Below, piece by piece: positions 1 through 10,427 of a stretch of 64,000 nucleotides of DNA. The stretch is from Scylla paramamosain. Its lineage: Eukaryota; Arthropoda; Malacostraca; Decapoda; Portunidae. The DNA lies in NCBI RefSeq assembly GCF_035594125.1, contig NC_087181.1:7054840-7118839 (forward strand), given 5' to 3'. The translations under genes were made by a program, and so were the position numbers. Below the pieces are notes generated by a model that saw only the letters and a program-made list of their open reading frames with translations, searched no databases and was not told where the DNA came from. Within the stretch, counting starts at the first letter, position 1; each line of letters opens with the position of its first letter.

Positions 1-2047
1 GTTTATTGGCGTGCTAGGCACCAAAACGCTAAAAAGCATGGAAAGCACCCTATAAAGGAAAATAAAACAACTTAAACAAAAACGTCTGTTTTCAGTGCTT
101 TTGAGTTTCTTACCTACCGAAACGCTAAATCGCATGAAAAAAAAAAAAAAAACATGGAGAAATAATATTATCAAAAACAAATATTTCGAGTGTTTTTGAG
201 TTAGTTAAGTAGAAAATAAATACCAAATAAATAAATACCAAAATGCCAACATGCATGTAAAGCAACCTATATGAAGAAATGAAACGAAATCACTAGAAAC
301 TTGTCTTTTGTTATTTTCTTTTTTTTTTTAGCGTGTTAGGCACCAAATCAGTAAGAAGCAACGAAATCACCCTATAGGGGAATACAAAACTACTAAAACG
401 TCTCTTTAGAGTGTTTTTTTTTTTTAGGTTCTTACGAACTAAAATGTCAAAATACATGCAAACACCCTGTTAGGTACCAAAGCACCAAAAAGAGCCTATA
501 TGAGAAAATGAAAGGACATGACAAAAAACGTGTATTATGAGTTTTTTTTTCAGCTTCTTAGGTACCGAAACGCTAAAATAAATGAGAAGCACACTGTATG
601 GAGAAAGAGAAAAACATTACCAAAATCGTGTAATTTGAATGCTTTTTTTCACATTGTCAGGTAGCAAAACACCATAATGCTTGCTCAGTATATGAAAAAA
701 TTAAACAACAATGTAAAAATTGTGTTTTTATGTGTTTTCAGCGTGTTAGGCACGAAAACGCTAAATAGCATGGAAAGCACTTTATATAGAAATGCAAAAT
801 AACATTACTAAAAGCATGTCTTTTAAGTGTTTTAAACTTTTTACGTTCCAAAACGCTAAAACACGTGCAACAAACACGAATAACCCTACCAAATAGAAAA
901 ACCTTACCAAAAACGTGTATTTTGAGTCTTTTTCAGTCTGTTACGTACATCAACTTAAAAATGCATGTAAAGCATCCTGTATGTGGAAACGATAGGACAT
1001 TACGAGAAACGTGCATTATCAGTGTTTTGAGTCCCTTAAGTACCAAACACTAAACTGCCTGAATGAAAATTGAATATATCCTATATCTCTTAATGGAGAA
1101 ACAGAACATCACCAAAAATGTGGTTTTTAGTGTTTTTTTTTTACCTTGTTATGTACCAAAACGTCAAAAAACATACGAAGCATCCTATATGGGGAAATAG
1201 AAAGACATTAGGAGAAACAAGTTTTGTTAGTGTTTTTGAGCTTCCTAAATACCAAAACGCTAAAACGCATGAATAGCACCCTATATAGAGAAAAGGAACA
1301 ACATTAGCTAAAACCTTTATTTTGAGCGTTTTTCACATTATGTAGCAAAACATCATACTGCATGCAGATCCCTATATGAAGAAGCAAAACTATATTACAG
1401 GAAACGTGTCTTTTGAGTGTTTACTTGAGTGTTAGGAATCAAAATGCTAAAAAGCATTGAAAGCACCCTATTTGGCAATATAAAATAACATTACCAAGAA
1501 AGTATCTTTAGAGTGTTTTTGGCCTTCTTACGTCCAAAATCGCTGAAACGCATGCAAAACAACCTTTATGGAGAAACAGAATAACATTACCAAAAACTTG
1601 TATTTTGATTGTTTTTGTGCTTGTTAAGTACAAAAATGCCAAATTACACGCAAAGCATCCTATATGGAGAAAACAAAGGACATTACGAGAAAAGTATATT
1701 ATGAGAGATTTTGAGCTTTTTAGGTACCAAGACTCAAAAACACATGATTAGCACTTTATATGGAAAAACAACTCTACCGAAAACTTTTACTTAAACTCTT
1801 TTTCATATTGTTAAGTACCAAAAGACAAAATGCATTGGAAGCCCCCTTTATCGGGAAACGATACGACATTATCATCAACGTGCCTTTTCAGTGTTTTTCA
1901 ACGTGTTAGACACCAGAACGCTAAAAAGCATGGAAAGCACTCTATAAAGGAATACAAAACAACATTACTAAAAACGTGTTTTATAGGTTCTTATGTACAG
2001 AAACGCTAAAACCCATGCAAAACACCCTTTATGGAGAAGCGAAATAA
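1..2047 (+). repeat. Degenerate ~97-bp monomer array, older pentameric form
   Basis: About 20 diverged monomers run in one orientation. Each begins near a T-rich box ending GAGTGTTTTT, has a middle box like ACCAAAACGCTAAAACGCAT, and ends near ACATTACCAAAAACGTGT. A monomer with 'cgtgttaggcac' and 'aaaagcatggaaagcac' recurs near 6, 330, 739, 1425 and 1898, so the order repeats every three to seven monomers, most often four or five. M1, with its AT-rich tract, and the M3-M5 variants of the later 1.1 kb repeat are absent. Divergence between neighbours is visibly greater than further right. I see no gene here; the one reading frame at 865-1053 is a chance frame through two monomers. Confidence 0.85.
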
Positions 2048-2048
2048 A

Positions 2049-2179
2049 TATTTCGTTGATAAATTACATTCAGGACAGTTAGGGAACATCCCTTACAGAA
2101 GAAAAAGATCGCAGAAGAATGATCCTAAATGGATGACTGAGGTTAAAACACTACATAGGGCGAAGGAGAAGTATATATG
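2049..2179 (+). pseudogene. LINE relic: linker between endonuclease and RT, part 1
   Basis: One frame reads through Y-F-V-D-K-L-H ... I-P-Y-R-R-K-R ... K-N-D-P-K-W-M and ends at a TGA at about 2177-2179. The basic stretch followed by NDPKWM is the usual join between endonuclease and RT in Jockey-superfamily ORF2. No start codon belongs to it; the element is truncated just upstream. The frame is lost after the stop. Confidence 0.8.
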
Positions 2180-2244
2180 AGATTAAAGACAGGGGAAGTG
2201 GTTTTAAGGCCATAATATAATGAATTAGAAAAGTCAGGAGTTTA

Positions 2245-2358
2245 ACAAGGAAAGCTAAAAATAGTTATGAATTAAAGGTAGCCAGCCAAGCGAAGATGGA
2301 CCTCAAGGGATTTTATCAGGCATATAAGACGAAGAATAGAGAAACAATAGTTCCTTAA
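2245..2358 (+). pseudogene. LINE relic: linker between endonuclease and RT, part 2
   Basis: In a different frame from part 1, this piece reads T-R-K-A-K-N-S-Y-E-L-K-V-A, then K-G-F-Y-Q-A-Y-K-T-K-N-R-E, and stops at TAA (2356-2358). The basic helix with 'NPKGFYxYxxxK'-type sequence is characteristic of the pre-RT region of CR1/L2-like ORF2 proteins. At least one frameshift lies between 2180 and 2244. Confidence 0.75.
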
Positions 2359-2567
2359 AGACAGCAGAATGGCACCTGATTAGTTGTTGAGAGGAGATTA
2401 GTAAAATTGTGAGCGAGTATTTTTTAATTGTCTTTGCCCAGGAAAACATGCAGGATTTGCCGAATAGTGAGAAGATATTTAGAGTAGAAGAGGATGAGAA
2501 GCTGACATATATTACCATAACTAAAAGAGATAGTGGAAAAGGAGATAGATAAGTTGAAAACTTCAAC

Positions 2568-2756
2568 TCACCAGGACCAGATGAAATATATTCCACAGTA
2601 TTTAAGGAAAGGAAAAAGGTTTTAAGTAATCTGTTAGTTTCTGTCCTTAGGAAATCACTTTAGTCATGTGAGGTATCGGTAATTTGGAGGCAGGCGAATA
2701 TAGTACCTACCTTTAAGAAAGGAGATAAAACTTTAACGTCTAACCTGTCAGCTTAA
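2568..2756 (+). pseudogene. LINE relic: RT fingers domain
   Basis: The frame opens with S-P-G-P-D-E-I-Y, the standard RT motif SPGPDxI of non-LTR elements. It continues through a leucine-rich helix, then W-R-Q-A-N-I-V-P-T-F-K-K-G-D-K, the conserved 'W+xAxVxPIFKKGD' motif. One in-frame TAG lies between the two motifs and a TAA ends it at 2754-2756, where the 'NYRPISL' motif should follow. That motif is unreadable because of a further frameshift. Confidence 0.88.
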
Positions 2757-2827
2757 CTTCTGTTGAATGTAAAATAATGGAGTCAATAATAGCGAAGAAC
2801 ATTTAAGAGCATTTAGACAAACATAAC

Positions 2828-3030
2828 TTGATAACTCAGTTACAGCACGGCTTCTGGAATGGGGAGTCTTACCTGAGAAACTTGGTAAGTTTATACAGTA
2901 AGGTTTACAAGGCGGCAGATAAAGGTGATAGTTATGGCATCCTATATCAGGACTTTAGTAAAGCGTTTGACAAGGTACCCCATCAGAGGCTACTGAGAAA
3001 TGTTAGGGCGCACGAGAGAGATGAGGTGTT
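2828..3030 (+). pseudogene. LINE relic: RT palm, motif A
   Basis: The frame reads I-T-Q-L-Q-H-G-F-W-N-G, matching the conserved 'xxQHGFRxGRS' motif, then Y-Q-D-F-S-K-A-F-D-K-V-P-H. The aspartate of DFSKAFD (2951-2953) is the first metal-binding catalytic residue of RT and is preserved. The family-like sequence stops near 3030, where a frameshift moves the coding sense into the next frame. The frame itself runs on to 3091 without family similarity. Confidence 0.9.
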
Positions 3031-3773
3031 TAGATTGGATAAGGTCATGGCTAAGCGTCAGGCGACAGAGTGTTGTAATAAACGGCTCTAAATCGGAGTG
3101 GGGTCAAGTAATTAGTGGGGTGACAAAGGGATTATTAGTATTAGGGCCGATGTTATTTGTAATATATGTCAATGGCTTGGATAGTGGAATTAGTAGTGTT
3201 GTTAGTAAATTTGCGGATGACACGAGAATATGTAGATTAATTAGGTCAGAATCGCATACCATCGCCTTGCAGGCAGATTTGAATAGGTTGAACGAATGGA
3301 CGGACAGATGGCAAATGCAGTTTAATGTCAACAAATGCAAAGCACTTAGCGTAAGTAGAAGAAACCCACACAGTAGTTACACAATGAACAATCAAGTTCT
3401 GGTAGGTTCAGGGTAAGTAAAAGATTTGAGATTTAAGGTTATATCTGAACTCCGTCTAAGAAAGCAATGGAAAGAGGCCAGAAACAAAGCAAATAGTGTA
3501 TTATGATTCATTTTCAGGAGTGCTAAAAGTAGAACTCCCGAAGTAATATTAAAGTTACATTTGGCGCTGGTCAGACTTCATCTAGACTACGCTGTCCAAT
3601 TCTGGTCACCACATCACAGGAAGGATAAAGGTCTATTAGAATCAGTACAAAGGAAAATGACTAAAAGGATACAGGGGATGAGGAGTATTCCTTACGAAGC
3701 GATATTCAAGCTGTTAAATTTACATTCTTTAAAGAGACGTAGGTTAAAAGTGGACCTAATAGAAGTCTTTTAG
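3000..3773 (+). pseudogene. LINE relic: RT palm motifs B/C and thumb
   Basis: A single frame covers this stretch with two internal stops (TAA 3414-3416, TGA 3504-3506) and ends at TAG 3771-3773. It reads V-V-I-N-G-S-K-S-E-W-G, then a degraded motif B (S-G-V-T-K-G-L-L-V-L-G-P where S-G-V-P-Q-G-S-V-L-G-P is usual, so Pro-Gln are lost and a codon is added). Motif C is intact as K-F-A-D-D-T (FADD at 3210-3221). The thumb follows (W-Q-M-Q-F-N-V-N-K-C-K; later L-D-Y-A-V-Q-F-W-S-P-H and R-R-R-L-K-V-D-L-I-E-V-F). The damaged motif B and the stops indicate an inactive copy. Confidence 0.93.
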
Positions 3774-3898
3774 TGGTATATGGGTTATAATAAAGGGAAC
3801 ATAAGGAAAATTCTTAGAATCTGTAAATATGATATAACAAGAAAAACGGGTTCAAACCAGAAAACTTGATGTTCAAAAAGGAGAAAGGAAGGAATTGG

Positions 3899-4006
3899 TT
3901 CTCAAATAGAGTAGTAGATGATTGGAACGGACGTAGTAATCAAGCTGTTAGTGTTGAGGCATTTGGGAACAGTAAGAGAAAATTACACATTTATGGATGG
4001 GGATGA
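3899..4006 (+). pseudogene. LINE relic: C-terminal end of ORF2
   Basis: The frame reads F-S-N-R-V-V-D-D-W-N-G, then V-E-A-F-G-N-S-K-R-K-L, and ends at TGA 4004-4006. 'FFxNRVVxxWNxLPxxVVxAxSVxxFKxxLDKYL' is the normal C-terminal signature of Jockey/CR1-type ORF2 proteins, so this is very probably the authentic stop region. Between 3774 and 3898 the coding sense is broken by stops and a frameshift. Confidence 0.85.
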
Positions 4007-4107
4007 TAGGTGGAAATAGGTAGCCATATTTCATACAAGTACTGCCACTTGTAGGCCTGATGCCTTCTTGCAGATTTACTTATTTCTTATGTTCTTATGT
4101 TCTTATT
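4007..4107 (+). repeat. LINE 3' UTR and octamer tail
   Basis: A short 3' UTR (about 75 bp, with 'ggaaataggtagcc' and 'ttgtaggcctgatg') leads to three tandem octamers at 4084-4091, 4092-4099 and 4100-4107. The first two are TTCTTATG and the last is TTCTTATT, running into the satellite. Short 3' repeats are the normal tail of CR1/L2-type LINEs and serve as the priming site for reverse transcription. Confidence 0.85.
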
Positions 4108-4823
4108 ACCAAAAGCGTGTATTTTCAGTGTTTTTCAGCTATTACGTGAAAAAAAAGGCCAAAATGCATGCCTATATGAAGAAAAAGAGCGACATTACGA
4201 GAAACGTGCATTATATGTGTTTTTGAGATTCTTAGGTACCAAACGCTGAAACTCATGAATAACAATCTTAATTGAGACACAGAACAACCTTACCAAATGC
4301 GTGTATTTTGAGTGTTTTTCACATTCTTAGTTACCAAAACCTCAAATGCGAAACTAGCTTTATGTGAAAATAAAAAAAGCCATTACCAGAAGAGTGTCTT
4401 TTGAGTGTTTTTGAGCGTGTAAGGCAATAAAGCACTAAAAAGCAGGGCAATCACATTACATGAGAATAAAACCAAATTTTACCAAGAACTTGCCTTTAAG
4501 TATTTTTGAGCACCTTACATATTGAAACGCTAAAACGCATGCAAAACACCCTTTATGGAGAAACAGAAAAACATTACCAAAAACATGTATTTTGAGTGTT
4601 TTTGATCATGTTACCTATAAAAACGCTTAAATGTTACCTTAAAAAACGCAAAGAACCCTATATTTGGGAAACGAAAGGACATTATGAGAAACGTGTATTA
4701 TGAGTGTTTTTAAGTTCCTTAAGTACCAAAAAGCTAAAACCCACAAATAACACTTTTTATAGGGAAAAAAAAAAAAAAATAGCAATTTTTTTTTTTTTTT
4801 TTTTTTGTTAATCATCTTCACAG
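4108..4823 (+). repeat. Pentameric satellite, transition into the 1.1-kb repeat
   Basis: After the LINE the satellite resumes with the end of one monomer, then M10/M5-like (to ~4217), M6-like, M7, M8, M9, M10 and M11. Here M6 is a plain monomer without the ~57 bp insertion it carries in every later unit ('tcacaagaaccacaagg' is absent). The M10 copy has a small internal duplication near 4630-4655. M11 ends in a long A run and T run at about 4758-4806 that leads to the first M1. This is the boundary between the pentamer form and the 11-mer form. Confidence 0.8.
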
Positions 4824-5938
4824 GTACCAAGATGCCAAAATTCTGGCAAAATTCACGGAAATTATGTGGAAAAAAAGAACATTATCAAAAAAGTTAATTC
4901 TAGCTTTTTTCGGACTGTTATGTACCAAACCCTAAAGCCACCTATATAAGGAAATTAAACGACTTTACAAGAAAACTGTCTTTTGAGTGTTTTTTAGCAT
5001 GTTAGGCACCAAAACGATAAATACCATTGAAGTCACTCAATATGGGAATCCAAAAAAAAAATTACTGAAAACATGTCTTCTCAGTGTTTTACGTAGAAAA
5101 ACGCTAAAACGGATGCAAACCAACCAATACGAAGAAATAGAAAAACATCACCAAAAACGTATATTTTGAGTGTTTTTTAACTTGTTACCTACAAAAAACG
5201 CGAAAATGCATGCAAAGCACTCTATATTGGGAAACAAAAGGACATTACGAGAAACGTGTATAATGAGTGTTTTATAGTATCACAAGATCCACAAGGCAAA
5301 AAACACAAAAACTCGTATATATGGAGAAGTTTCTTAGATACCAAAATGCTGAAACTCATGAATTCATGAGTTTCATTGAATTGAAATTAATTGAAAAACA
5401 GAACAGCCTTACTAAATGCGTGTATTTTTCAGTTTTTTTACATTCCTAGTTAAAAAAAAACGAAATTCCATGCGAATATAGCTTTATGTGGGAAAAAAAA
5501 TGACATTACAAGGAAAGTGTCTTTTGAGTGTTTTTGAGAGTGTTAGGCAATAAAGCACTAAAAAGCAGGGCAATCACATTACATGAAATAAAACCAATTT
5601 TTACCAAGAACTTGCCTTTAAGTGTTTTTCAGCTCTTCATATGCGCTAAAACGCATGCAAAACACACTTTATATAGAAACAAAATAACATTACCAACAAC
5701 AGGTATTTTGAGTGTTTTTTAATCATGTTATCTATAAAAACGCCTAAATACATGCAAAGAACCTTATGTTTGGGAAAGGAAAGGATATTACGAGAAACGT
5801 GTATTATACGTGTTTTTAAGTTCCTTAAGAACCAAAAAGCTAAAACCCACAAGTAACACTCTTTCTTTAGAAAATAAAAATAAATAAATAAATAGAAAAA
5901 TAGGAATTTTTTTTATTTTTTTTTATTCATCTTCATAG
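4824..5938 (+). repeat. 11-mer HOR unit 1 (type a)
   Basis: This is the first complete 1.1 kb unit, from one 'gtaccaagatgcc' anchor to the next. All eleven monomers are present. M6 carries a perfect palindrome at 5350-5375. The M11 tail at about 5869-5929 is (AAAT)n followed by T runs. No gene is present; frames at 4987-5169, 5267-5449 and 5528-5722 follow monomer sequence. Confidence 0.9.
5350..5375. repeat. 26-bp perfect palindrome without loop in M6
   Basis: The half-site 'tgaaactcatgaa' is followed at once by its exact reverse complement. Other copies of M6 continue as 'gaaactcatgaataacactc', so the second half replaces the normal continuation. This is a fold-back change private to this unit. 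Confidence 0.97.
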
Positions 5939-7028
5939 GTACCGAGATGCCAAAATTCTGGCAAAATTAAGGGCAATTATGTGATAAAAGATCATTATAA
6001 AAAAAATAAATTTTAGCTTTTTTTTTCGGACTGTTATTTACCAAACCGTAAAGTGCATGCAAAGCCACCTATATGAGGAAATTAAACGACTTCACCAGAA
6101 ACCTGTCTTTTGAGTGATTTTAAGCTTGTTAGGCATCAAAACGATAAATAATATGGAAGTCACTCTATATGAGAATCTAAAACAAAATACTGAAAACGTG
6201 TCTTTTCTGTGTTTTAGGTAGAAAAACGGTAAAACGTATGCAAACCAACAAATATGAAGAAATAGAATATTACCAAAAAGGTATATTTTGAGAGTTTTTA
6301 ATCTTGTTACCTACAAAAAACGCGAAAAAGGATGCAAAGCACTCTATATTGGGAAACAAAAGGACATTAAGAGAAACGTGAATAATGAGTGTTTCATAGT
6401 TTCACAAGAACCACAAGGCAAAAAACGCAAAAACTCGTGTATAGTTACCAAAACGCTGGTACTCATGAATAACACTCTTAAATGAGAAACATAACAACCT
6501 TACGAAATGCGTGTATTTTGAGTGTTTTTCACATTCTTATTTACCAAAACCCCAAATTGCATGCAAAACTAGCTTTATGTTGGTAAGAAATGACATTACC
6601 AGAAAAGTGACTTTGGGTGTTTTTGAGCGTGTTAGGCAATAAAGCACTAAAAAGCAGGGCAATAACATTACATGGGAATGAAACCAACTTTTACCAAGAA
6701 CTTGCCTTTAAGTTTTTTTGAGCTCCTTACATATCAAAACGCTAAAACGAATGCAAAACACCCTTTATGGAGAATTAGAATAACATTACCAAAAACATGT
6801 ATTTTGAGTGTTTTTGATCATGCTACCTATAAAAACGCGAAAATACATGCAAAGAACCTTATGTTTGGGAAACGAAAGGACATTACGAGAAACGTGTATT
6901 ATGAGTGTTTTTAAGTTCCTTAAGAACCAAAAAACTAAAACCCACAAATAACACTATAAAGAAAAAATAAATATATAAAAAAACGGCAATTTTTTTTTTT
7001 TTTTTTTTTTTGTTATTCATCTTCATAG
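5939..7028 (+). repeat. 11-mer HOR unit 2, reference unit with monomer map
   Basis: Monomers by position: M1 5939-6017, M2 6018-6116, M3 6117-6211, M4 6212-6294, M5 6295-6391, M6 6392-6524, M7 6525-6619, M8 6620-6713, M9 6714-6810, M10 6811-6907, M11 6908-7028. Most monomers end in GAGTG or a close variant. M6 is long because of an insertion containing 'tcacaagaaccacaagg'. M11 is long because its second half is replaced by an (AAAT)n-like tract and poly-T. M9 and M4 are clearly sisters ('aacgctaaaac', 'gaataacattaccaaaaa'), as are M10 and M5 ('aaaggacattacgagaaacg'). Confidence 0.92.
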
Positions 7029-8191
7029 GTACCGAGATGCCAAAATTCTGGGAAAATTCTGGGCAATTATGTGATAAAAGAATATTATCAAAAAAGTTAA
7101 TTTCAGCTTTTTTTTCGGAATGTTATGTACCAAACTCTAAAGTGAATGCAAAGCCACCTACATGAGGAAATTAAACGACTTTACGAGAAACCTTACTTTT
7201 GAGTGTTTTTTAGTATGTTAGGCACCAAAACGATAATAACATGGAAGTCACTCAATATGGGAATCCAAAACAAAATTACTGAAAACGTGTCTTTTCAGTG
7301 TTTTACGTAGAAAAACGCTAAAAAGGATGCAAACCAACCAATATAAAGAAATAGAATAACATTACCAAAAATGTATATTTTGAATGTTTTTGAGCTTGTT
7401 ACCTAAAAAAAAATGCAAAAATGGATGCAAAGTATTGCAAAACAAAAGCACATTCTGAGAAACGTGTATAATGAGTGTTTTATAGTTCCACAAGAACCAA
7501 AAGGCAAAAATCGCAAAAACTCGTGTACCTAGAGAAGTTTCTTAGATACCAAAATGATGAAACTCATGAATGACACTTTTAATTGAGAAACAGAATTACC
7601 AGAAACGTGTCATTTGAGTGTTTTTGAGCGTTATATGCAACAAAGCACTAAATTGGAATAAAAAAAAGAACAAGCTTACCAAATGAGTGTATTTTGGGTG
7701 TTTTTCACATTCTTAGTTACCAAAACCCCAAATTGCATGCGAAATATTGTGCGATAAAATTGTGGGAAAAAAATGACATTAACCTAAAGAAGTTTTTTTG
7801 AGTGTTTTTGAGCGTGTTAGGAAATAAAGCACTAAAAAGCAGGGCAATCACATTACATAGGGATAAAACCAATTTTTACCAAGAACTTCCCTTTAAGATT
7901 TTTTGAGCTCCTTACATACAAAAACGCTAAAACGCATGCAAAACACCCTTTATGGAGAAACAGAACAACATTACCAACAACACGTATTTTGAGTGTTTTT
8001 GATCATGTTACCTATAAAAACACTTAAATACATGTTTGGAAAACGAAGAAAAGCATTACGAGAAACGTGTATTATGAGTGTTTTTAAGTTTCTTAAGCAC
8101 CAAAAAGCTAAAAGCCTTGTGGCTTTATAGAGAAAAAAATAAAAATAAATAAATAAAAAATAGCAATTTTTTTTGTTATTCATATTCATAG
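7029..8191 (+). repeat. 11-mer HOR unit 3 (type a)
   Basis: This is a complete unit with local damage. The M6-M8 area (about 7560-7790) has a short partial duplication: two M6/M7-like endings appear around 7590-7700. M11 carries a small fold-back palindrome at 8111-8126 in place of 'acccacaaataacactc'. M10 lacks the 'gcaaagaaccctat' segment near 8035. Confidence 0.88.
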
Positions 8192-9312
8192 GTACTGAAA
8201 TGCCGAAAGTCTGGCAAAATTCAGGGAAATTATGTAAAAAAAAAAACATTATCAAAAAAAGTTAATTTTAGCTTTTTTTTTTTGGACTGTTATGTACCAA
8301 ACCCTAAAGTGCATCCAAAGCCACATATATGGGGAAATTACACGACTTTACCAGAAACCTCTCTTTTGAGTGTTTTCTTTTTTAGCATGTTAGGCATCAA
8401 AAGTATAAATAATATGGAAGTCACTCAATATGGGAATGCAAAACAAAATAACTGAAAACTTGTCTTTTCCGTGTTTTACGTAGAAAAACGCTAAAACGGA
8501 TGCAAACCAACCAATATGAAGAAAAAGAATAACATTACCAGAAAGGTATATTTTGAGTGTTTTTGAGCCTGTTAACCACAAAAAACGCGAAAATGGATGC
8601 AAAGCACTCTATATTGGGAAACAAAAGGACATTACGAGAAACGTGTATAATGAGTGTTTTATGGTTTCACAAGAACCACAAGGCAAAAAACGCAAAAACT
8701 CGTATATATGGATAAGTTTCTTAGATACCAAAATGCTGAAACTCATGAATAACACTCTTAATTGAGAAACAGAACAACCTTACTATATGTGTGTATTTTG
8801 AGAGCTTTTCACATTCTTAGTTACCAAAACCCCAAATTGCATGCGAAACCAGATTTATGTGGGAAAAAATGATATTACCAGAAAAGTGTCTTTTGAGTGT
8901 TTTTGAGCGTGATAGGATATAAAGCACTAAAAAGCAGGGTAATCACATTAAATTCGAATAAAACCAATTTTTACCAAGAACTTGCCTTTAAGTGTTTTTG
9001 AGCTCCTTATATACCAAAACGCTAAAACGAATGCAAAACACACTTTATGGAGAAACAGAATAACATTACCAAAAACATGTATTATAAGTGTTTTTGGTCA
9101 TGTTATCTATAAAAACGCCTAAATAAATAGAAAGAACCTTATGTTTAGGAAACGAAAGGACATTACGAGAAACGTGTATTATGAGTGTTTTTAAGTTCCT
9201 TAAGTATCAAAAAGCTAACACCTACATATAACACTCTTTGTTTAGAAATAAATAAATAAATAAATAAAAAAATAAAAATTGATTTTTTTTTTTTTGTCAT
9301 TCATCTTCATAG
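8192..9312 (+). repeat. 11-mer HOR unit 4 (type a)
   Basis: This is a full-length unit in canonical monomer order. M4 ends with 'gaaaaagaataacattacc' and M5 with 'aaaggacattacgagaaacg', the type a state. The M11 tail holds a longer (AAAT)n run at about 9246-9268. Confidence 0.9.
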
Positions 9313-10427
9313 GTACCGAGATGACAAAATTCTGGGAAAATTCAGGGCAATTATATGATAAAAGAATATTATCAAAAAAGTTAATTTTAGCTTTTTTTTC
9401 GGACTCTTATGTACCAAACCCTAAAGAGCATGCAAAGCCTCCTATATGAGGAAATTGAATGACTTTACCAGAAATCTGTGTTTTTAGTGTTTTTCAGGAT
9501 GTTAGCCACCAAAACGATAAATAATAATGAACTCACTCAATATGGGAATCCAAAACAAAATTACTTAAAACGTGTTTTGTCAGTATTTTACGTAGAAAAA
9601 ACGCTAAAACGGATGCAAACCAACCAATATCAAGAAATAGAAAAAACATTACAAAAAAAGGTACATTTTGAGTGTTTTTGAGCTTGTTACCTACAAAAAA
9701 AATAAAAACGCGAAAATTGATGCAAAGCACTCTATATTGGGAAAGAAAGGGACATTGCCAGAAAAGTGTATAATGAGTGTTTTATAGTTCAAAACAACCA
9801 CAAGGCAAAAAACGTAAAAACTCGTCTATATGGAGAAGTTTCCTAGATACCAAAATGCTGAAACTCATGAATAACACTCTTAATTGAGAAACAGAACAAC
9901 CTTACTAAATCCCTGTATTTTGAGTGCTTTTCACATTCTTAGTTACCCAAAACCCAAATTCATTGCAAAACCAGCTTTATGTGGTAAAAAAAAAATGACA
10001 TTTTCAGAAAAATGTCTATTGATTTTTTTTGAGCGTGATAGGAAGTAAAGCACTAAAAAGAAGGGCAATCACATTACATGGGAATAAAACCAATGTTTAC
10101 CAAGAACTTGTCTTTAAGTGTTTTTGAGCTCCTTATATACCAAAACGCTAAAACGCATAAAAAACACACTTTATGGAGATATGGAATAACATTACCAAAA
10201 ACATGTATTTTGAGTGTTTTTGATCATGTTACCAATAAAACGCTTAAATACATGCTAAGAACCCTATTTGTGGGAAACGAAAGGACATTACGAGAAACGT
10301 GTATTATGAGTGTTTTTAAATTCATTAAGTACCAAAAAGCTAAAAGCCACAAATAACTCTCTATTGAGAAAAAATAAATAAATAAATAAAAAAATACGAT
10401 ATTTTTTTTTCTTATTCATCTTCACAG
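9313..10427 (+). repeat. 11-mer HOR unit 5 (first type b)
   Basis: This is the first unit with the type b diagnostic bases. M3 has 'aataatgaactcactc'; M4 has 'atatcaagaaatagaaaaaa' instead of 'tgaagaaatagaataac'; M5 has 'aattgatgcaaagc' and 'gacattgccagaaaagtg'; M6 has 'tagttcaaaa' instead of 'tagtttcacaag'. Type b recurs at 16758, 17762, 22398, 23887, 26491, 29552, 36728, 37847, 41885, 42978, 47118, 51758, 57141, 58261, 62300 and 63392. Confidence 0.88.

Larger units (their letters stand above)
2048..4107 (+). mobile_element. 5'-truncated, decayed LINE (Jockey superfamily, CR1/L2-like)
   Basis: The sequence leaves the satellite after 'gagaagcgaaataa' and returns at 'accaaaagcgtg'. Between them composition and coding content change completely. 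In order it holds the region between endonuclease and reverse transcriptase, the RT fingers, palm (DFSKAFDKVPH, FADD), thumb, C-terminal domain, a short 3' UTR, and three copies of an octamer ending in TTCTTATG-like units. The N-terminal endonuclease and 5' UTR are missing, as in most LINE copies. Stops and frameshifts make it non-functional. The octamer tail and lack of poly(A) favour CR1/L2-like elements over L1 or RTE. I recall similar proteins and 3' ends from decapod crustaceans; a Repbase or BLAST search would settle this. Confidence 0.93.

Noticed and set aside
2303..2596. 97-codon minus-strand frame within the LINE
   Set aside because: It lies antisense to the RT linker and fingers region, which has clear plus-strand motifs.
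3104..3340. 78-codon minus-strand frame within the LINE
   Set aside because: It is a shadow of the RT frame carrying FADD on the plus strand.
4758..4806. Poly(A)/poly(T) at unit borders as the tails of SINEs
   Set aside because: The tract lies at the same place in almost every unit, with satellite monomers on both sides and no SINE body or pol III promoter boxes.
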